NCBI RefSeq assembly: GCF_028621955.1
Contig: NZ_CP117516.1
Coordinates: forward strand, 3,370,001-3,434,000
Length of the DNA stretch: 64,000 nucleotides
From: Erythrobacter sp. BLCC-B19
GTDB taxonomy: Bacteria > Pseudomonadota > Alphaproteobacteria > Sphingomonadales > Sphingomonadaceae
Direction: 5' to 3'
The notes below the pieces were generated by a model. It saw nothing but the letters and a program-made list of their open reading frames with translations. It did not search any database and had not been told where the DNA came from. Positions within the stretch are counted from its first letter, which is position 1. Every line of letters begins with the position of its first letter. Positions 24,419-33,895 of this stretch are shown here, piece by piece. The position numbers were made by a program, and so were the translations under genes.

Positions 24419-26080
24419 TTGACAGATCACGAGCCCGACAATCCGCTCCAGGCCGCCGAACGCGATGTGATCGCGCTCGGGATCGCGGTGGCTGCCGTCA
24501 TCATGCTGGTCGGCACGGGCGGATCCGTGCTGCCCAAGGCGGTCGAAGCGCTGTTCGGCAATGGCCGCGAGCCGGACGTGATCCTCGTCAACGCCCTGCT
24601 GCTCAACATCGCGCTGATCATCTTCGGCTGGCGCCGCTACCGCGAACTGACCCACGAGATTGCCGAGCGCCGTCAGGCCGAAGCCCGCGCCCAGCTGCTT
24701 GCGGCCACCGACCCGCTGACCCAGTGCCTCAATCGCCGCGCCATGCTCGATGCGACCGAGGAACTGCGCGCGCGGGCCGCGGTGCGCGGCGAGGCTGTCG
24801 CCTATTGCATGATCGATCTCGACAATTTCAAGCAAATCAATGATATGCACGGCCATTCGGCGGGCGATGCCGTGCTTGTCATGCTGTGCGAGCGGGTGCG
24901 GGGACTGCTGCCGCGTGATGCCCGGCTGGCACGGCTTGGGGGCGACGAGTTCGCTTTCGTCATGCCTTACCCTGCCGGCCATGACGACCGGGTCGATGAT
25001 CTTGTCATTCGCCTGTTCGAAACCCTTGCCCAGCCGTTCCGCTTGCCAGAACTCACGGTCGAACTGACGCTGTCGATCGGGCTTGCCGCCGATCACGATG
25101 CCGATGGCACGATCGGGCTGGTGGTCGATGCCAGCACGCTGATGCACCGCGCGGACATGGCGCTCTATCACGCCAAGAAGCAGGGCCGGAACCGCTACTT
25201 CTGGTTCGAGCCGAGCATGGAGAGCGAGCTTCGGTTCCGCAATCAGCTGGAAACCGGCATCCGGCGCGGTCTGGCTCGCGGCGAATTCGTGCCCTATTAC
25301 GAACAGCAGGTCGATCTTGAGACCGGCGCACTGGTCGGCTTCGAGATGCTCGCGCGCTGGCGCTCGCCGCAGCTTGGCCTCATCAGCCCCGACATCTTCG
25401 TGCCGATTGCCGAGGAAATCGGGCTCATCAACGAATTGTCCGAAAGGCTGATGGATCAGGCCTTTGCCGATGCCCGCGAGTGGGACGATTCGCTGACGCT
25501 GTCGATCAACATCTCGCCGGTGCAGCTGCGCGATCCGTGGTTTGCCCAGCGCCTGCTCAAGCGGCTGGTCGCCGCCGGTTTCCCGCCGCAGCGGCTTGAG
25601 ATCGAGATCACCGAAAGCTGCCTGCACGAGAACATCGGGCTGGTGCGCTCGATGATCATGTCCCTGCGCAATCAGGGCGTGCAGATCAGCCTTGATGATT
25701 TCGGCACCGGCTATTCGAGCCTCGAACAGCTGCGCAACCTGCCGTTTGACCGCATCAAGATCGACCGCAGCTTCGTGAGCGAGCTGAAGGAGCCGGGCAA
25801 CCGTTCGCGCATCGTCGAGGCGATCGTTTCGCTGGGGCGCGGGCTCGATCTGCCGCTGACGGCCGAAGGCGTGGAGGACGCGGAAATCCTCGAGGCGCTC
25901 AAGGCGATGGGCAAGCTCAAGGCCCAGGGCTATTTCTATGGTCAGCCGGAAGATGCCGATGCGGTGCGCGCGCGGTTGAAGGCGGCGGGCAAGCTGACCG
26001 GCGCGCTCGGTACGCAGCCCGGCCTGCCGCGCACCGGCACCGAAGACGCGCCCACGCTCTACCGCATTTCCCGCCCCTGA
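24419..26080 (+). CDS. Membrane-bound GGDEF-EAL cyclic-di-GMP enzyme
   Basis: 553 residues from a TTG codon with AAGG upstream. Two N-terminal transmembrane helices (about 20-40 and 60-70) lead to a GGDEF domain with an intact RLGGDEF near residue 177, then an EAL domain whose signature is EML (VGFEMLARW). Conserved EAL-domain residues remain: NISPVQLRD, EIEITES, DDFGTGYSSLEQL, KIDRSFV and TAEGVE. Both synthesis and hydrolysis of c-di-GMP look possible. A TTAA-N7-TTTA near-CtrA site lies 83 bp upstream. Confidence 0.92.
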   Translation: MTDHEPDNPLQAAERDVIALGIAVAAVIMLVGTGGSVLPKAVEALFGNGREPDVILVNALLLNIALIIFGWRRYRELTHEIAERRQAEARAQLLAATDPLTQCLNRRAMLDATEELRARAAVRGEAVAYCMIDLDNFKQINDMHGHSAGDAVLVMLCERVRGLLPRDARLARLGGDEFAFVMPYPAGHDDRVDDLVIRLFETLAQPFRLPELTVELTLSIGLAADHDADGTIGLVVDASTLMHRADMALYHAKKQGRNRYFWFEPSMESELRFRNQLETGIRRGLARGEFVPYYEQQVDLETGALVGFEMLARWRSPQLGLISPDIFVPIAEEIGLINELSERLMDQAFADAREWDDSLTLSINISPVQLRDPWFAQRLLKRLVAAGFPPQRLEIEITESCLHENIGLVRSMIMSLRNQGVQISLDDFGTGYSSLEQLRNLPFDRIKIDRSFVSELKEPGNRSRIVEAIVSLGRGLDLPLTAEGVEDAEILEALKAMGKLKAQGYFYGQPEDADAVRARLKAAGKLTGALGTQPGLPRTGTEDAPTLYRISRP

Positions 26081-26151
26081 TCGGGCCGCCGTCGCGGCGC
26101 TGGCGCGGGCGAGACTAGACGCGCCGCCTTCGCGTGCATAGATGCGCTGGC

Positions 26152-26967
26152 GTGACCCAGATCGTTCCCTTCATCAAGATGCACGGGCTCGGCAATGATT
26201 TCGTCGTGCTCGACGCGCGCGAGACGCCCCTGCCGGCGGTGACCGCGTCGGTGGTGCGCGCGCTGGGGGACAGGCGCACCGGGATCGGTTTTGACCAGCT
26301 GATCCTGCTCGAACCGAGCCAAACCCACGATTTTCGTGTCCGGTTCTTCAATTCCGACGGCAGCGAGGCTGGCGCCTGCGGCAATGGCAGCCGCGCGGTG
26401 GCCCTGCTGCACGGCGCGCCCGCAGTGGTGGAGACCGGCGGCGGGCCGATCGCGCTGGAAGCGCTCGACGGCGGCGCGCGGGTCGACATGGGCAAGCCCC
26501 GTTTCGATTGGGACGCGATCCCGCTTGCCTATGCGATGGACACCTTCGCCATGCCGGTGGGCTGGGAGAGCCTGGAAGGCCCGATGGCGGTCAATGTCGG
26601 CAATCCGCACGCGGTGTTCTTTGTCGATGATGCAGGCGCGGTGCCGCTTGAAGAGCTGGGCCCGATCATCGAGCATGAGGCGCTGTTTCCCGAGCGGGTG
26701 AACGTCAATGTCGCGAGCCTTGCGGGGGCGGATAACCTCCGCTTGCGGGTGTGGGAGCGCGGCGCGGGGCTGACGCGCGCCTGCGGCACCGGCGCCTGTG
26801 CGACCGCCGTCGCAGCGATCCGCCGCGGGCTGGTCACAAGCCCGGTGCGTGTGACGCTCCCCGGCGGCGATCTCGTCATCGCCTGGGAGCCGGGCGGAAC
26901 GATCCTGATGAGCGGCCCGGCGGCGGAGAGCTTTCGCGGCACCTTCCGCTGGGAAGACTATTCTTGA
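26152..26967 (+). CDS. dapF: Diaminopimelate epimerase
   Basis: 271 residues from GTG 26152 (a GTG at 26134 is also in frame). It converts LL- to meso-diaminopimelate for lysine and peptidoglycan. The two catalytic cysteines are C76 in EAGACGNGSRA and C211 in TRACGTGACA. HGLGNDF at the N-terminus is characteristic. Its stop overlaps the TTG start of mtaB. Confidence 0.96.
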   Translation: MTQIVPFIKMHGLGNDFVVLDARETPLPAVTASVVRALGDRRTGIGFDQLILLEPSQTHDFRVRFFNSDGSEAGACGNGSRAVALLHGAPAVVETGGGPIALEALDGGARVDMGKPRFDWDAIPLAYAMDTFAMPVGWESLEGPMAVNVGNPHAVFFVDDAGAVPLEELGPIIEHEALFPERVNVNVASLAGADNLRLRVWERGAGLTRACGTGACATAVAAIRRGLVTSPVRVTLPGGDLVIAWEPGGTILMSGPAAESFRGTFRWEDYS

Positions 26968-28139
26968 ACGCCCCGCACATCATCAGCCTGGGCTGCCGCA
27001 TGAACATTGCGGAAAGCGAGCGGATGCGCGCCATGCTGGCAGGCGAGCGGGATCTGGTGGTGGTCAATTCCTGCGCGGTGACGGGCGAAGCGCTGCGCCA
27101 GACCCGGCAGGCAATCCGCCGCGCGCGCCGCGATCACCCGGCGGCGCGGCTGGTGGTAACGGGCTGTGCGGCCGAGATCGACCGTGCAGAGATCGGCGGC
27201 ATGGCCGAGGTTGACGGGCTGGTGGCCAATGCGGCCAAGCTCGATCCGCGCAGCTGGAATGTGCCGGGGGAAGCGCCCCCAATCGCACCCGCTCGCACCC
27301 GCGCCTTCGTCGCGGTGCAGAACGGCTGCGACCACGCCTGCACCTTCTGCGTGATCCCGCAAGGCCGGGGAACGAGCCGGTCGCTCGCCGTGCCGGATGT
27401 GCTGCGCGAGATCGAAGCCCATCTTGCCGCAGGCGTGCAGGAGGTGGTGCTGACCGGGGTCGATCTCACCTCGTGGGGCCATGATCTGCCCGATGCCCCG
27501 CGCCTCGGCACGCTGGTGGCCGCGATTCTGGCCGCTTTCCCCGCCCTCCCCCGGCTGCGCCTGTCATCGGTCGACGGGATCGAGATCGATCCGCTGCTGT
27601 TCGATCTGCTGGCGCATGAGGCGCGAGTGATGCCGCACCTCCACCTCTCGCTCCAGCACGGGGCCGACCTCATCCTCAAGCGGATGAAGCGGCGGCATCT
27701 CAGGCGCGATGCGCTGGAACTGGTCGCGCGGCTCAAGGTCCTTCGCCCCGACATCGCCACCGGCGCTGACCTCATCGCCGGCTTTCCGACCGAGGACGAT
27801 AGCCACCATCAGGCCAACCTTGCGATCATCGACGAGCTCGAGATCGTCCACGCCCACATCTTCCCCTTCTCGCCCCGCCCCGGCACCCCGGCTGCGCGGA
27901 TGCCGCAGCTGGCGCGCGAAGTCGTGAAGTCCCGCGCCGCAGAGCTACGCGCCCGCGCCGCCACTATCCGCGCCCGCTGGCTCGAAAGCCTTGTGGGCGA
28001 AACGCTGCCCGTCCTCGCCGAGCGGGGCGGCACGGGCTATGCCCCCAACTACGCACCCGTCGCCCTGCCCCCCGGCACGGCGGCAGGCACCATCATCGAC
28101 GTGACCCCAAGCGGCCTCAGGGAGGGCCAGCTCGCATGA
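26964..28139 (+). CDS. mtaB: tRNA t6A37 methylthiotransferase, MtaB-type
   Basis: 391 residues, starting at a TTG that overlaps the dapF stop (TTGA). The N-terminal UPF0004 domain holds three Fe-S cysteines (LGCRMN, NSCAVTGE, TGCAAEI); the radical SAM motif is C-x3-C-x2-C in GCDHACTFCVIPQGRG; a short TRAM-like tail follows. It adds a methylthio group to t6A at position 37 of tRNAs. An ATG 12 codons in is rejected because it would cut the conserved LGCRMN motif. The ftsY start overlaps its stop. Confidence 0.93.
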   Translation: MNAPHIISLGCRMNIAESERMRAMLAGERDLVVVNSCAVTGEALRQTRQAIRRARRDHPAARLVVTGCAAEIDRAEIGGMAEVDGLVANAAKLDPRSWNVPGEAPPIAPARTRAFVAVQNGCDHACTFCVIPQGRGTSRSLAVPDVLREIEAHLAAGVQEVVLTGVDLTSWGHDLPDAPRLGTLVAAILAAFPALPRLRLSSVDGIEIDPLLFDLLAHEARVMPHLHLSLQHGADLILKRMKRRHLRRDALELVARLKVLRPDIATGADLIAGFPTEDDSHHQANLAIIDELEIVHAHIFPFSPRPGTPAARMPQLAREVVKSRAAELRARAATIRARWLESLVGETLPVLAERGGTGYAPNYAPVALPPGTAAGTIIDVTPSGLREGQLA

Positions 28140-29065
28140 GTGAAACCAGTTGGAGAGAGCGCCTGTTCGGCGGCTTTGCCAAGACCTCCGAGCGCCTCAG
28201 CGCCAACCTTCCGACCAACACGGGCGGCGGCACGGCCAAGCTTGACGACGCAACACTCGACGAGGTCGAAGACGCGCTGATCCTCTCCGACCTCGGCCCG
28301 TCCGCCGCCGCCCGCATCCGCGCGCGTCTGGCCGACAAGCGCTTCGGGCTGGAGATCACCACCCGCGAATTGAAGGAAGCGGTCGCGGAAGAAATCGCCG
28401 CGATCCTGCGCCCGGTCGCCAAGCCGCTCGAAATCACCGCTTTCCCCCGCCCGCAGGTGATCCTGGTGATCGGGGTCAATGGCTCGGGCAAGACCACCAC
28501 CATCGCCAAGCTCGCGCACCTGTTCATGGAGGACGACTACGGCGTGCTGCTGGCCGCGGGCGACACCTTCCGCGCCGCCGCGATCGGCCAGCTGGCGACC
28601 TGGGCGGGCCGCATCGGGGTCGATATCGTGCGCGGGCCTGAAGGCGGCGATCCGGCGGCGATCGTGTTCGATGCGGTCAAACAGGCGACCGACACCGGGA
28701 TCGACGCGCTGATCGTCGACACTGCGGGCCGCTTGCAGAACAAGTCCGAACTGATGGAGGAATTGGCCAAGATCCGCCGCGTCCTCGGCAGGCTCAACCC
28801 CGAAGCGCCGCATGATGTGGTGCTGGTTCTGGATGCCACCAACGGCCAGAACGCGCTCGCCCAGATCGACGTCTTCAAGGAAGTCGCAGGCGTCACCGGC
28901 CTCATTATGACCAAGCTTGACGGCACGGCGAGGGGCGGCGTGCTGGTCGCGGCGGCCGAGCAATATGGCCTCCCGATCCACGCCATCGGGGTCGGCGAGA
29001 AGATGGAAGACCTGCGCCCCTTCGACCCCGATCTTGTGGCGCGCGTGATTGCCGGGGTGGCGTGA
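28136..29065 (+). CDS. ftsY: Signal recognition particle receptor FtsY
   Basis: 309 residues: a short N-terminal part without the long acidic A-domain, then the NG GTPase domain with GVNGSGKTTTIAKLA (G1), DTAGRLQNK (G3) and TKLDGTARGG (G4). It receives ribosome-SRP complexes at the inner membrane. It overlaps mtaB (ATGA) and yciB (TGATG), forming a coupled four-gene unit with dapF. Confidence 0.97.
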   Translation: MSETSWRERLFGGFAKTSERLSANLPTNTGGGTAKLDDATLDEVEDALILSDLGPSAAARIRARLADKRFGLEITTRELKEAVAEEIAAILRPVAKPLEITAFPRPQVILVIGVNGSGKTTTIAKLAHLFMEDDYGVLLAAGDTFRAAAIGQLATWAGRIGVDIVRGPEGGDPAAIVFDAVKQATDTGIDALIVDTAGRLQNKSELMEELAKIRRVLGRLNPEAPHDVVLVLDATNGQNALAQIDVFKEVAGVTGLIMTKLDGTARGGVLVAAAEQYGLPIHAIGVGEKMEDLRPFDPDLVARVIAGVA

Positions 29066-29715
29066 TGAGCGACAACGAAACCAAGCAGGCCGCCTCGAGC
29101 TGGCTCCACGTTGCGGTCGATTACGGCCCGCTGCTGGTGTTCCTCGGGGTCTACAAGTGGCAGTCGCCCGCCGATCCCAACCCGGTCGGCGAGCTCGGGG
29201 CAATCATCTACGGCACCGGAGCGTTCATGGTCGCCGCGGTCGCCGCGCTGCTGTTCTCGAAGTTCCGGCTGGGCAAGGTCTCGCCGATGCTGTGGTTCTC
29301 GACCGCGCTGATCGTTGGTTTCGGCAGCCTCACCATCTTCTTCGGCGACCCGACCTTCGTGCAATTGAAGCCCACGATCATCTATGCCGGTTTCGGGGTT
29401 GCGCTGCTGGGCGGGTTCCTTGCCGGAAAGGCGCTGCTGAAGATCCTGCTCGAAGCCGCCTTCGAGGGGCTGTCGGACGAAGGCTGGCTCAAGCTGTCGC
29501 GCAACTGGGGTGTGTTCTTCCTCGGCCTTGCGGTGCTGAACGAAGTCCTGCGCGCCCAGCTCAGCTTTGAAAGCTGGCTATGGGCCAAGATCTGGGTGTT
29601 CCTGCCGCTGACCTTCCTGTTTACCTTCAGCCAGATCCCGATGCTGCTGAAGCATGGCCTCAGCTTCGAGGACAAGGCCAAGGTGTTCGAGGACGAACCG
29701 CCGACGGGCGGGTGA
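29065..29715 (+). CDS. yciB: Septation protein A / inner-membrane YciB family
   Basis: 216 residues with five or more hydrophobic segments and the family signature SRNWGVFFLGLAVLNE plus WVFLPLTFLFTFSQIP. An IspZ/YciB-type inner-membrane protein linked to cell division and envelope integrity. The ATG at 29065 overlaps the ftsY stop; a GTG one codon earlier is an alternative. Confidence 0.92.
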   Translation: MSDNETKQAASSWLHVAVDYGPLLVFLGVYKWQSPADPNPVGELGAIIYGTGAFMVAAVAALLFSKFRLGKVSPMLWFSTALIVGFGSLTIFFGDPTFVQLKPTIIYAGFGVALLGGFLAGKALLKILLEAAFEGLSDEGWLKLSRNWGVFFLGLAVLNEVLRAQLSFESWLWAKIWVFLPLTFLFTFSQIPMLLKHGLSFEDKAKVFEDEPPTGG

Positions 29716-30192
29716 TCAGCCCTTGGGCTGGCTGAGAGCAATGCGGTTGCCCTCGCTGTCCTCGATCTCGGCGACGAAGCCCGCCGCGCCGATATCCTTC
29801 TTGGGATAGAGAACCTTGCTCCCCCGGGCCTCGGCACGGGCGATCACCGCGTCGATATCGGGCACGTCGAAATAGATCACCGGGCCATCATGGGACGGAC
29901 GATAGACATCGCCCCTGGCCAGCGCGCCGCTCGCGCCCGGCTGGCCATCGGCGCGGGGGAAGAAGGCCATGTCGTAGCCATCGACGCTCTCGCGGGTCAG
30001 GTCATGGCCGAAAACCGCCTCGTAGAAGGCTATCGCCCGGTCCATGTCAGTAACGGGAATTTCGAAATGGAAAACCGGATTGGCCATTGGGGCCTTGCTC
30101 CCTTGCGGCGGGGCCTGCGCTTCGCTGTCGGCGGGTGTGCAGCCCAGCGTCAGCAGAGCAAGCGCCGCCACCGATGCAATCGCCCGGCGCAC
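29716..30192 (-). CDS. VOC (glyoxalase-fold) domain protein with lipoprotein signal
   Basis: 158 residues from a GTG two bases after the kup stop, with GGAG eight bases upstream inside the kup end. The N-terminus RRAIASVAALALLTLGC is a lipoprotein signal with lipobox LTLGC; a linker follows, then one VOC domain (FHFEIPVTDMDRAIAFYEAVFG, PVIYFDVPDIDAVIARAEARG, GFVAEIEDSEGNRIAL). Most single-VOC proteins are cytosolic. A start at MANPVFHF would give that form, but the ribosome site supports the longer one. Substrate unknown. Confidence 0.82.
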   Translation of the reverse strand: MRRAIASVAALALLTLGCTPADSEAQAPPQGSKAPMANPVFHFEIPVTDMDRAIAFYEAVFGHDLTRESVDGYDMAFFPRADGQPGASGALARGDVYRPSHDGPVIYFDVPDIDAVIARAEARGSKVLYPKKDIGAAGFVAEIEDSEGNRIALSQPKG

Positions 30193-30194
30193 CG

Positions 30195-32144
30195 TCAGAT
30201 CTCCACCTGGCTCCCCAGCTCGACCACGCGGTTGGTGGGCAGGCGGAAGAACTCCATCGCGCTTGCGGCGTTCCTCAGCATCCACGCGAACAGCTTTTCC
30301 CGCCAGATCGCCATCCCCGGCTTGGCCGAGGCCAGCAGCGTCTGGCGCGAGAGGAAGAAGCTCGTCTGCATCATGTCGAACGCGCCGTCGCACAGGTCGA
30401 GCGAGCCGAGCAGCTTGGGCACATCGGTTTCCTCAAGGAAGCCGCAATAGATCGTCACCCGGTAAAACCCGTTGCCGAGGTTCTTGCACTCGTAACGCTC
30501 GGCCTCGTCGACATAGGGCATCCCGCGCACCTGCAACGTCAGGATCAGCACGCGCTCGTGCAGCACCTTGTTGTGCTTGATGTTGTGGAGCAGCGCCGAG
30601 GGCACGCCCGAGTTGCTCGATGCCATGAACACCGACGTCCCCGGCACGCGGGTGGCGGAATTGTGCGCGCTCTTGGCGAAGATTTCGATCGGCAGTGCGC
30701 TCTCGGTCATGCTCGCGCGCATCAGCTCGCGGCCCTTCGACCAGGTGGTGAGCAGCGTGAAGATCGTGAAGCCGATCAGCAGCGGCACCCACCCGCCCTG
30801 CGGCACCTTGATGAGGTTCGCGCCGAAATAGGCGACATCGACGATCAGGAACATGATCACCAGCGGCAGCGCCTTCCACAGCGGCCAGCGCCACAGGCTG
30901 AACAGCACCGCAGCCAACAGCAGCGTGTCGATGAACATCGCCCCGGTCACCGCAATGCCATAGGCCGCCGCCAGCGCGCTCGATGACTGGAAGAACAGCA
31001 CCAGCAGGATCACCATGACCATCAGGCCCCAGTTGATCGCCGGAATATAGATCTGCCCTGCCGCCGCCGCGCTGGTGTGGCGGATTTCCATGCGCGGAAT
31101 GAAGCCCAGCTGGATCGCCTGCTGGGTCAGGCTGAAGGCGCCCGAGATCACCGCCTGACTGGCGATGATGGTGGCCAGCAGCGCGAGGATGATAACCGGC
31201 ACGCGCACCATGTCGGGGATCATCAGGAAGAAGGGATCCTTGATCAGCGCCGCTGCCTCTGCCGGTGAGGACTGCGACAGGATCAGCGCGCCCTGCCCCA
31301 TGTAGTTGAGCATGAGCGCCGGGAACACGAAGGTCAGCCACGACAGTCCGATCGGCTTGCGCCCGAAGTGCCCCATATCGGCATAAAGCGCCTCCGCGCC
31401 GGTCACCGCCAGCACCACGCTGCCCAGCGCGATGAAGGCGACAAAGCCGTCGGTCACGAAGAAGCGCAGGGCATTCACCGGATTGATCGTCTCGAGGATG
31501 ATCGCCGGATTGGCCGTCAGGTGCATCACACCGAGCACCGCCAGCATCGAGAAATAGGTGAGCATGATCGGGCCAAACAGCTTGCCCACCCGGTCGGTCC
31601 CGCGCGACTGGATCGCGAACAGGCCGAACAGGATCGCCACGGCTGTCGGCACGATCCACGGTTTGAAGCCGGGGACGATATATTGCAGACCCTCGGTCGC
31701 GGAGAGCACCGAGATCGCCGGGGTGATCATCGAATCGCCGTAGAACAGCGCGGTCGCGAACACGCCCAGCAGGATCAGCGGCCCCGTCCATGTCTTGGTG
31801 GCCGAAGTGCGCTTGATCAGCGCCAGCAGCGCAAGGCTCCCGCCCTCGCCGCCATTATCGGCCCGCATGATGGTGAGGACGTACTTCACCGTCACCACCA
31901 TCATCATCGACCAGAACACGAGGCTCAGCACCCCGTGGATATGCGCAGCATCGGGCGAGATCCCGGGCGCGCCGTGATGCGAGGCGAAAGTTTCGCGGAA
32001 GGCGTAGAGCGGGCTTGTGCCGATATCGCCAAAGACAACGCCCACCGCACCGACCGCCAGCGCGAGAGGGGAGCCGGTGTGGCCGTGCCCCGATGTGGCG
32101 GAGTGCGCGTCAGCGGTGTCGGCGGAAGATGCGGTGCTGGTCAT
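30195..32144 (-). CDS. kup: Low-affinity K+ uptake protein Kup
   Basis: 649 residues with 12 hydrophobic segments in the first 430, starting with [18 protein letters not shown] and continuing with GGEGGSLAL and [15 protein letters not shown]. The soluble C-terminal domain is intact. It imports K+ with H+. A VOC lipoprotein gene is coupled to its 3' end, and a GC-rich hairpin sits in its leader. Confidence 0.96.
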   Translation of the reverse strand: MTSTASSADTADAHSATSGHGHTGSPLALAVGAVGVVFGDIGTSPLYAFRETFASHHGAPGISPDAAHIHGVLSLVFWSMMMVVTVKYVLTIMRADNGGEGGSLALLALIKRTSATKTWTGPLILLGVFATALFYGDSMITPAISVLSATEGLQYIVPGFKPWIVPTAVAILFGLFAIQSRGTDRVGKLFGPIMLTYFSMLAVLGVMHLTANPAIILETINPVNALRFFVTDGFVAFIALGSVVLAVTGAEALYADMGHFGRKPIGLSWLTFVFPALMLNYMGQGALILSQSSPAEAAALIKDPFFLMIPDMVRVPVIILALLATIIASQAVISGAFSLTQQAIQLGFIPRMEIRHTSAAAAGQIYIPAINWGLMVMVILLVLFFQSSSALAAAYGIAVTGAMFIDTLLLAAVLFSLWRWPLWKALPLVIMFLIVDVAYFGANLIKVPQGGWVPLLIGFTIFTLLTTWSKGRELMRASMTESALPIEIFAKSAHNSATRVPGTSVFMASSNSGVPSALLHNIKHNKVLHERVLILTLQVRGMPYVDEAERYECKNLGNGFYRVTIYCGFLEETDVPKLLGSLDLCDGAFDMMQTSFFLSRQTLLASAKPGMAIWREKLFAWMLRNAASAMEFFRLPTNRVVELGSQVEI

Positions 32145-32182
32145 GTCAATCGGATTTCCCGTATCCCCCCGGTACTGCCCAC

Positions 32183-32206
32183 CCGGGCCTGAGAGACTCA
32201 GCCCGG
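32183..32206 (-). other. Leader hairpin upstream of kup
   Basis: CCGGGC-TGAG pairs with CTCA-GCCCGG with one bulged base and an AGA loop (plus-strand reading). It lies about 40-60 bases before the kup start, within a GC-rich leader. It could be a regulatory leader or the terminator of the upstream ccm operon. No riboswitch class is recognised. Confidence 0.35.
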
Positions 32207-32283
32207 AAAGCGCGCGCGCCTAGCACTCCCTATTCGCACACGCAACATCGCGCTAGTGCATGACACGCGCCGGACAAGAACCG

Positions 32284-32934
32284 CTATTGCTGCCCGCGCA
32301 GCATCGGTGCCCGCGCGATCATGTCGTCGAGCCGGGCGACCTCGGCTGCCAGCCCCTCGCGCCAGGGTGCATCTTCGGGCGAGCGGGCAACCAGACCCGC
32401 CCAGACCTTGCGCGCAGCCACGATCTCGCCGCTCTGGAGATAGGCATAGCCGAGGAAATATTCGGCCCCGGGATGATCGGGGTCGATCGCCTTGGCCCGC
32501 GAAAAGGCCTGCACGGCCGCCGGGGTGACGAAACCGTCGGCATGGCCCACCAGTGCAAGGCCGAGCGCCAGCCAGCTTTCAAGATCGCGCGGATTGTCCT
32601 TCAGACCCTTCTGGAGCAGGCCCGCCGCATCGCCGAAGCGGCCATTGCGAGCGAAGGCGTCGGAGGTGACAAGGTAATCAGGCGCCGGGGTCGTGCGGTC
32701 GAACAAGGCGGCGCGGCCCTCAACCATGGCCTCGCCCTGCGCGCCGCGCTCGACGCCCTCGGGCTTGGGCGCGGATGCCTGCCCCGGCGAGCCTTGCCAG
32801 GCGTAGCCCGCAAGCCCGAACACAAGCACCGCGCCGAACAGCGTCATGCCTTCACGCGGCAGGCGCAGCACCAGCACCGCAAAGGCAAAAGCCGCAAGCG
32901 CAAGCGCTCCGACCGCGAGCCATCCGCCGATCAT
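32284..32934 (-). CDS. ccmI: CcmI-like cytochrome c biogenesis TPR protein
   Basis: 216 residues with two N-terminal membrane helices (GALALAAFAFAVLVLRL; LFGAVLVFGLAGYAW) and a periplasmic TPR part (AFARNGRFGDAAGLLQKGL, YLQSGEIVAARKVWAGL). CcmI holds apocytochrome c for the CcmF/H ligase. It is shorter than the 400-residue enteric form. It starts inside the ccmH stop (ATGA) and closes the ccm operon. Confidence 0.85.
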   Translation of the reverse strand: MIGGWLAVGALALAAFAFAVLVLRLPREGMTLFGAVLVFGLAGYAWQGSPGQASAPKPEGVERGAQGEAMVEGRAALFDRTTPAPDYLVTSDAFARNGRFGDAAGLLQKGLKDNPRDLESWLALGLALVGHADGFVTPAAVQAFSRAKAIDPDHPGAEYFLGYAYLQSGEIVAARKVWAGLVARSPEDAPWREGLAAEVARLDDMIARAPMLRGQQ

Positions 32935-33365
32935 GCCGCCTCTCCCGCATCATTGCGCTTGCGCCCAAGCCGCCGCAACAGCACGCCGCCCACGATCAGC
33001 AGCAGCAGCACCGGCACTGCGAAAAGCGGCCAGGTGGTGGCGCTGACCTCGGGCTCGTAGCTCACGTAATCGCCATAGCGCGCGATCAGCCAGGCGCGGA
33101 TCTGGTCGGGGCTCTCACCTGCCAGAATACGGCTGCGCACCTGGTGGCGCATATCGCCCGCCATCGGCGCATCGCTATCGGCGATCGATTGCGACTGGCA
33201 CTTCAGGCAGCGCAGCGTGTGCATCAGCGCGCTCGCCTCGGCTTCGAGCCGGGGGTCGTCGAGCTGGTTATAGGCATAGGGCGCGGGCGGCATTGAATCC
33301 TGCCCAAGAACCGGCACCGCCAGCGCGGCCAGCCCGACCAACAGCGCGAACACCCAGCGGATCAT
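32931..33365 (-). CDS. ccmH: Cytochrome c maturation thiol protein CcmH
   Basis: 144 residues with a signal peptide, the redox motif LRCLKCQ (C53, C56) and a C-terminal membrane helix (LFAVPVLLLLIVGGVLL). It keeps the apocytochrome haem-binding cysteines reduced for ligation by CcmF. It is coupled on both sides by ATGA overlaps with ccmG and ccmI. Confidence 0.95.
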   Translation of the reverse strand: MIRWVFALLVGLAALAVPVLGQDSMPPAPYAYNQLDDPRLEAEASALMHTLRCLKCQSQSIADSDAPMAGDMRHQVRSRILAGESPDQIRAWLIARYGDYVSYEPEVSATTWPLFAVPVLLLLIVGGVLLRRLGRKRNDAGEAA

Positions 33366-33892
33366 TGCGCCTTCTCCAGTTCGGCCAGCAGCATCGGCAC
33401 GTGTTCGGGCCGGATGTCGCCGATATGCTGATAGCGGATCACGCCCTTGGCATCGATCACGAAGGTCTCCGGCACGCCCGACGAGCCAATTCCGAGCTGC
33501 ACTTCCGAAATCGGATCACTGCCGATCCGGGCGTAGGGATTGCCATAACGGCCGAGGAAATTGGCGACATCTTCAGGCCGGTCGCGGATCGCGACACCGA
33601 TGATCTCGACCCCCTTGGCCTGCAGGGCTTCGAGCTGCGGGGCTTCAGCGATGCAGGGGGTGCACCAGCTGGCCCAGATATTGAGCAGCTTGGGCTTGCC
33701 GGTGAAGTCCGCCTTGGCCGCGCCGGGCAGACCTTCGAACGCGGGCGCGAGCGCGAAATCGGGCAAGGGCTGGCCGATCATCGTGCTCTCGACAAACTGA
33801 TCCTTTTCCTGGGTCAGCATATAGCCTGCCAGCCCGGCGAAGAAGGCAAACAGCGCAAGCGGCACCCACAGGAACAGACGGGATCGCATCAT
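33362..33892 (-). CDS. ccmG: Thiol:disulfide interchange protein CcmG/DsbE
   Basis: 176 residues: an N-terminal membrane anchor (LFLWVPLALFAFFAGLAGYML), then a periplasmic thioredoxin fold with WC77-TP-C80 and the GVPETFVID cis-Pro loop. It passes electrons from CcdA/DsbD to CcmH and apocytochrome c. It follows ccmF by three bases. Confidence 0.95.
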   Translation of the reverse strand: MMRSRLFLWVPLALFAFFAGLAGYMLTQEKDQFVESTMIGQPLPDFALAPAFEGLPGAAKADFTGKPKLLNIWASWCTPCIAEAPQLEALQAKGVEIIGVAIRDRPEDVANFLGRYGNPYARIGSDPISEVQLGIGSSGVPETFVIDAKGVIRYQHIGDIRPEHVPMLLAELEKAQ

Positions 33893-33895
33893 CGC

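Noticed and set aside
32183..32206. CTGAGA within the kup leader as a possible thiamine riboswitch
   Set aside because: It is on the strand opposite to kup, no thiamine gene is nearby and the other conserved TPP elements are missing.
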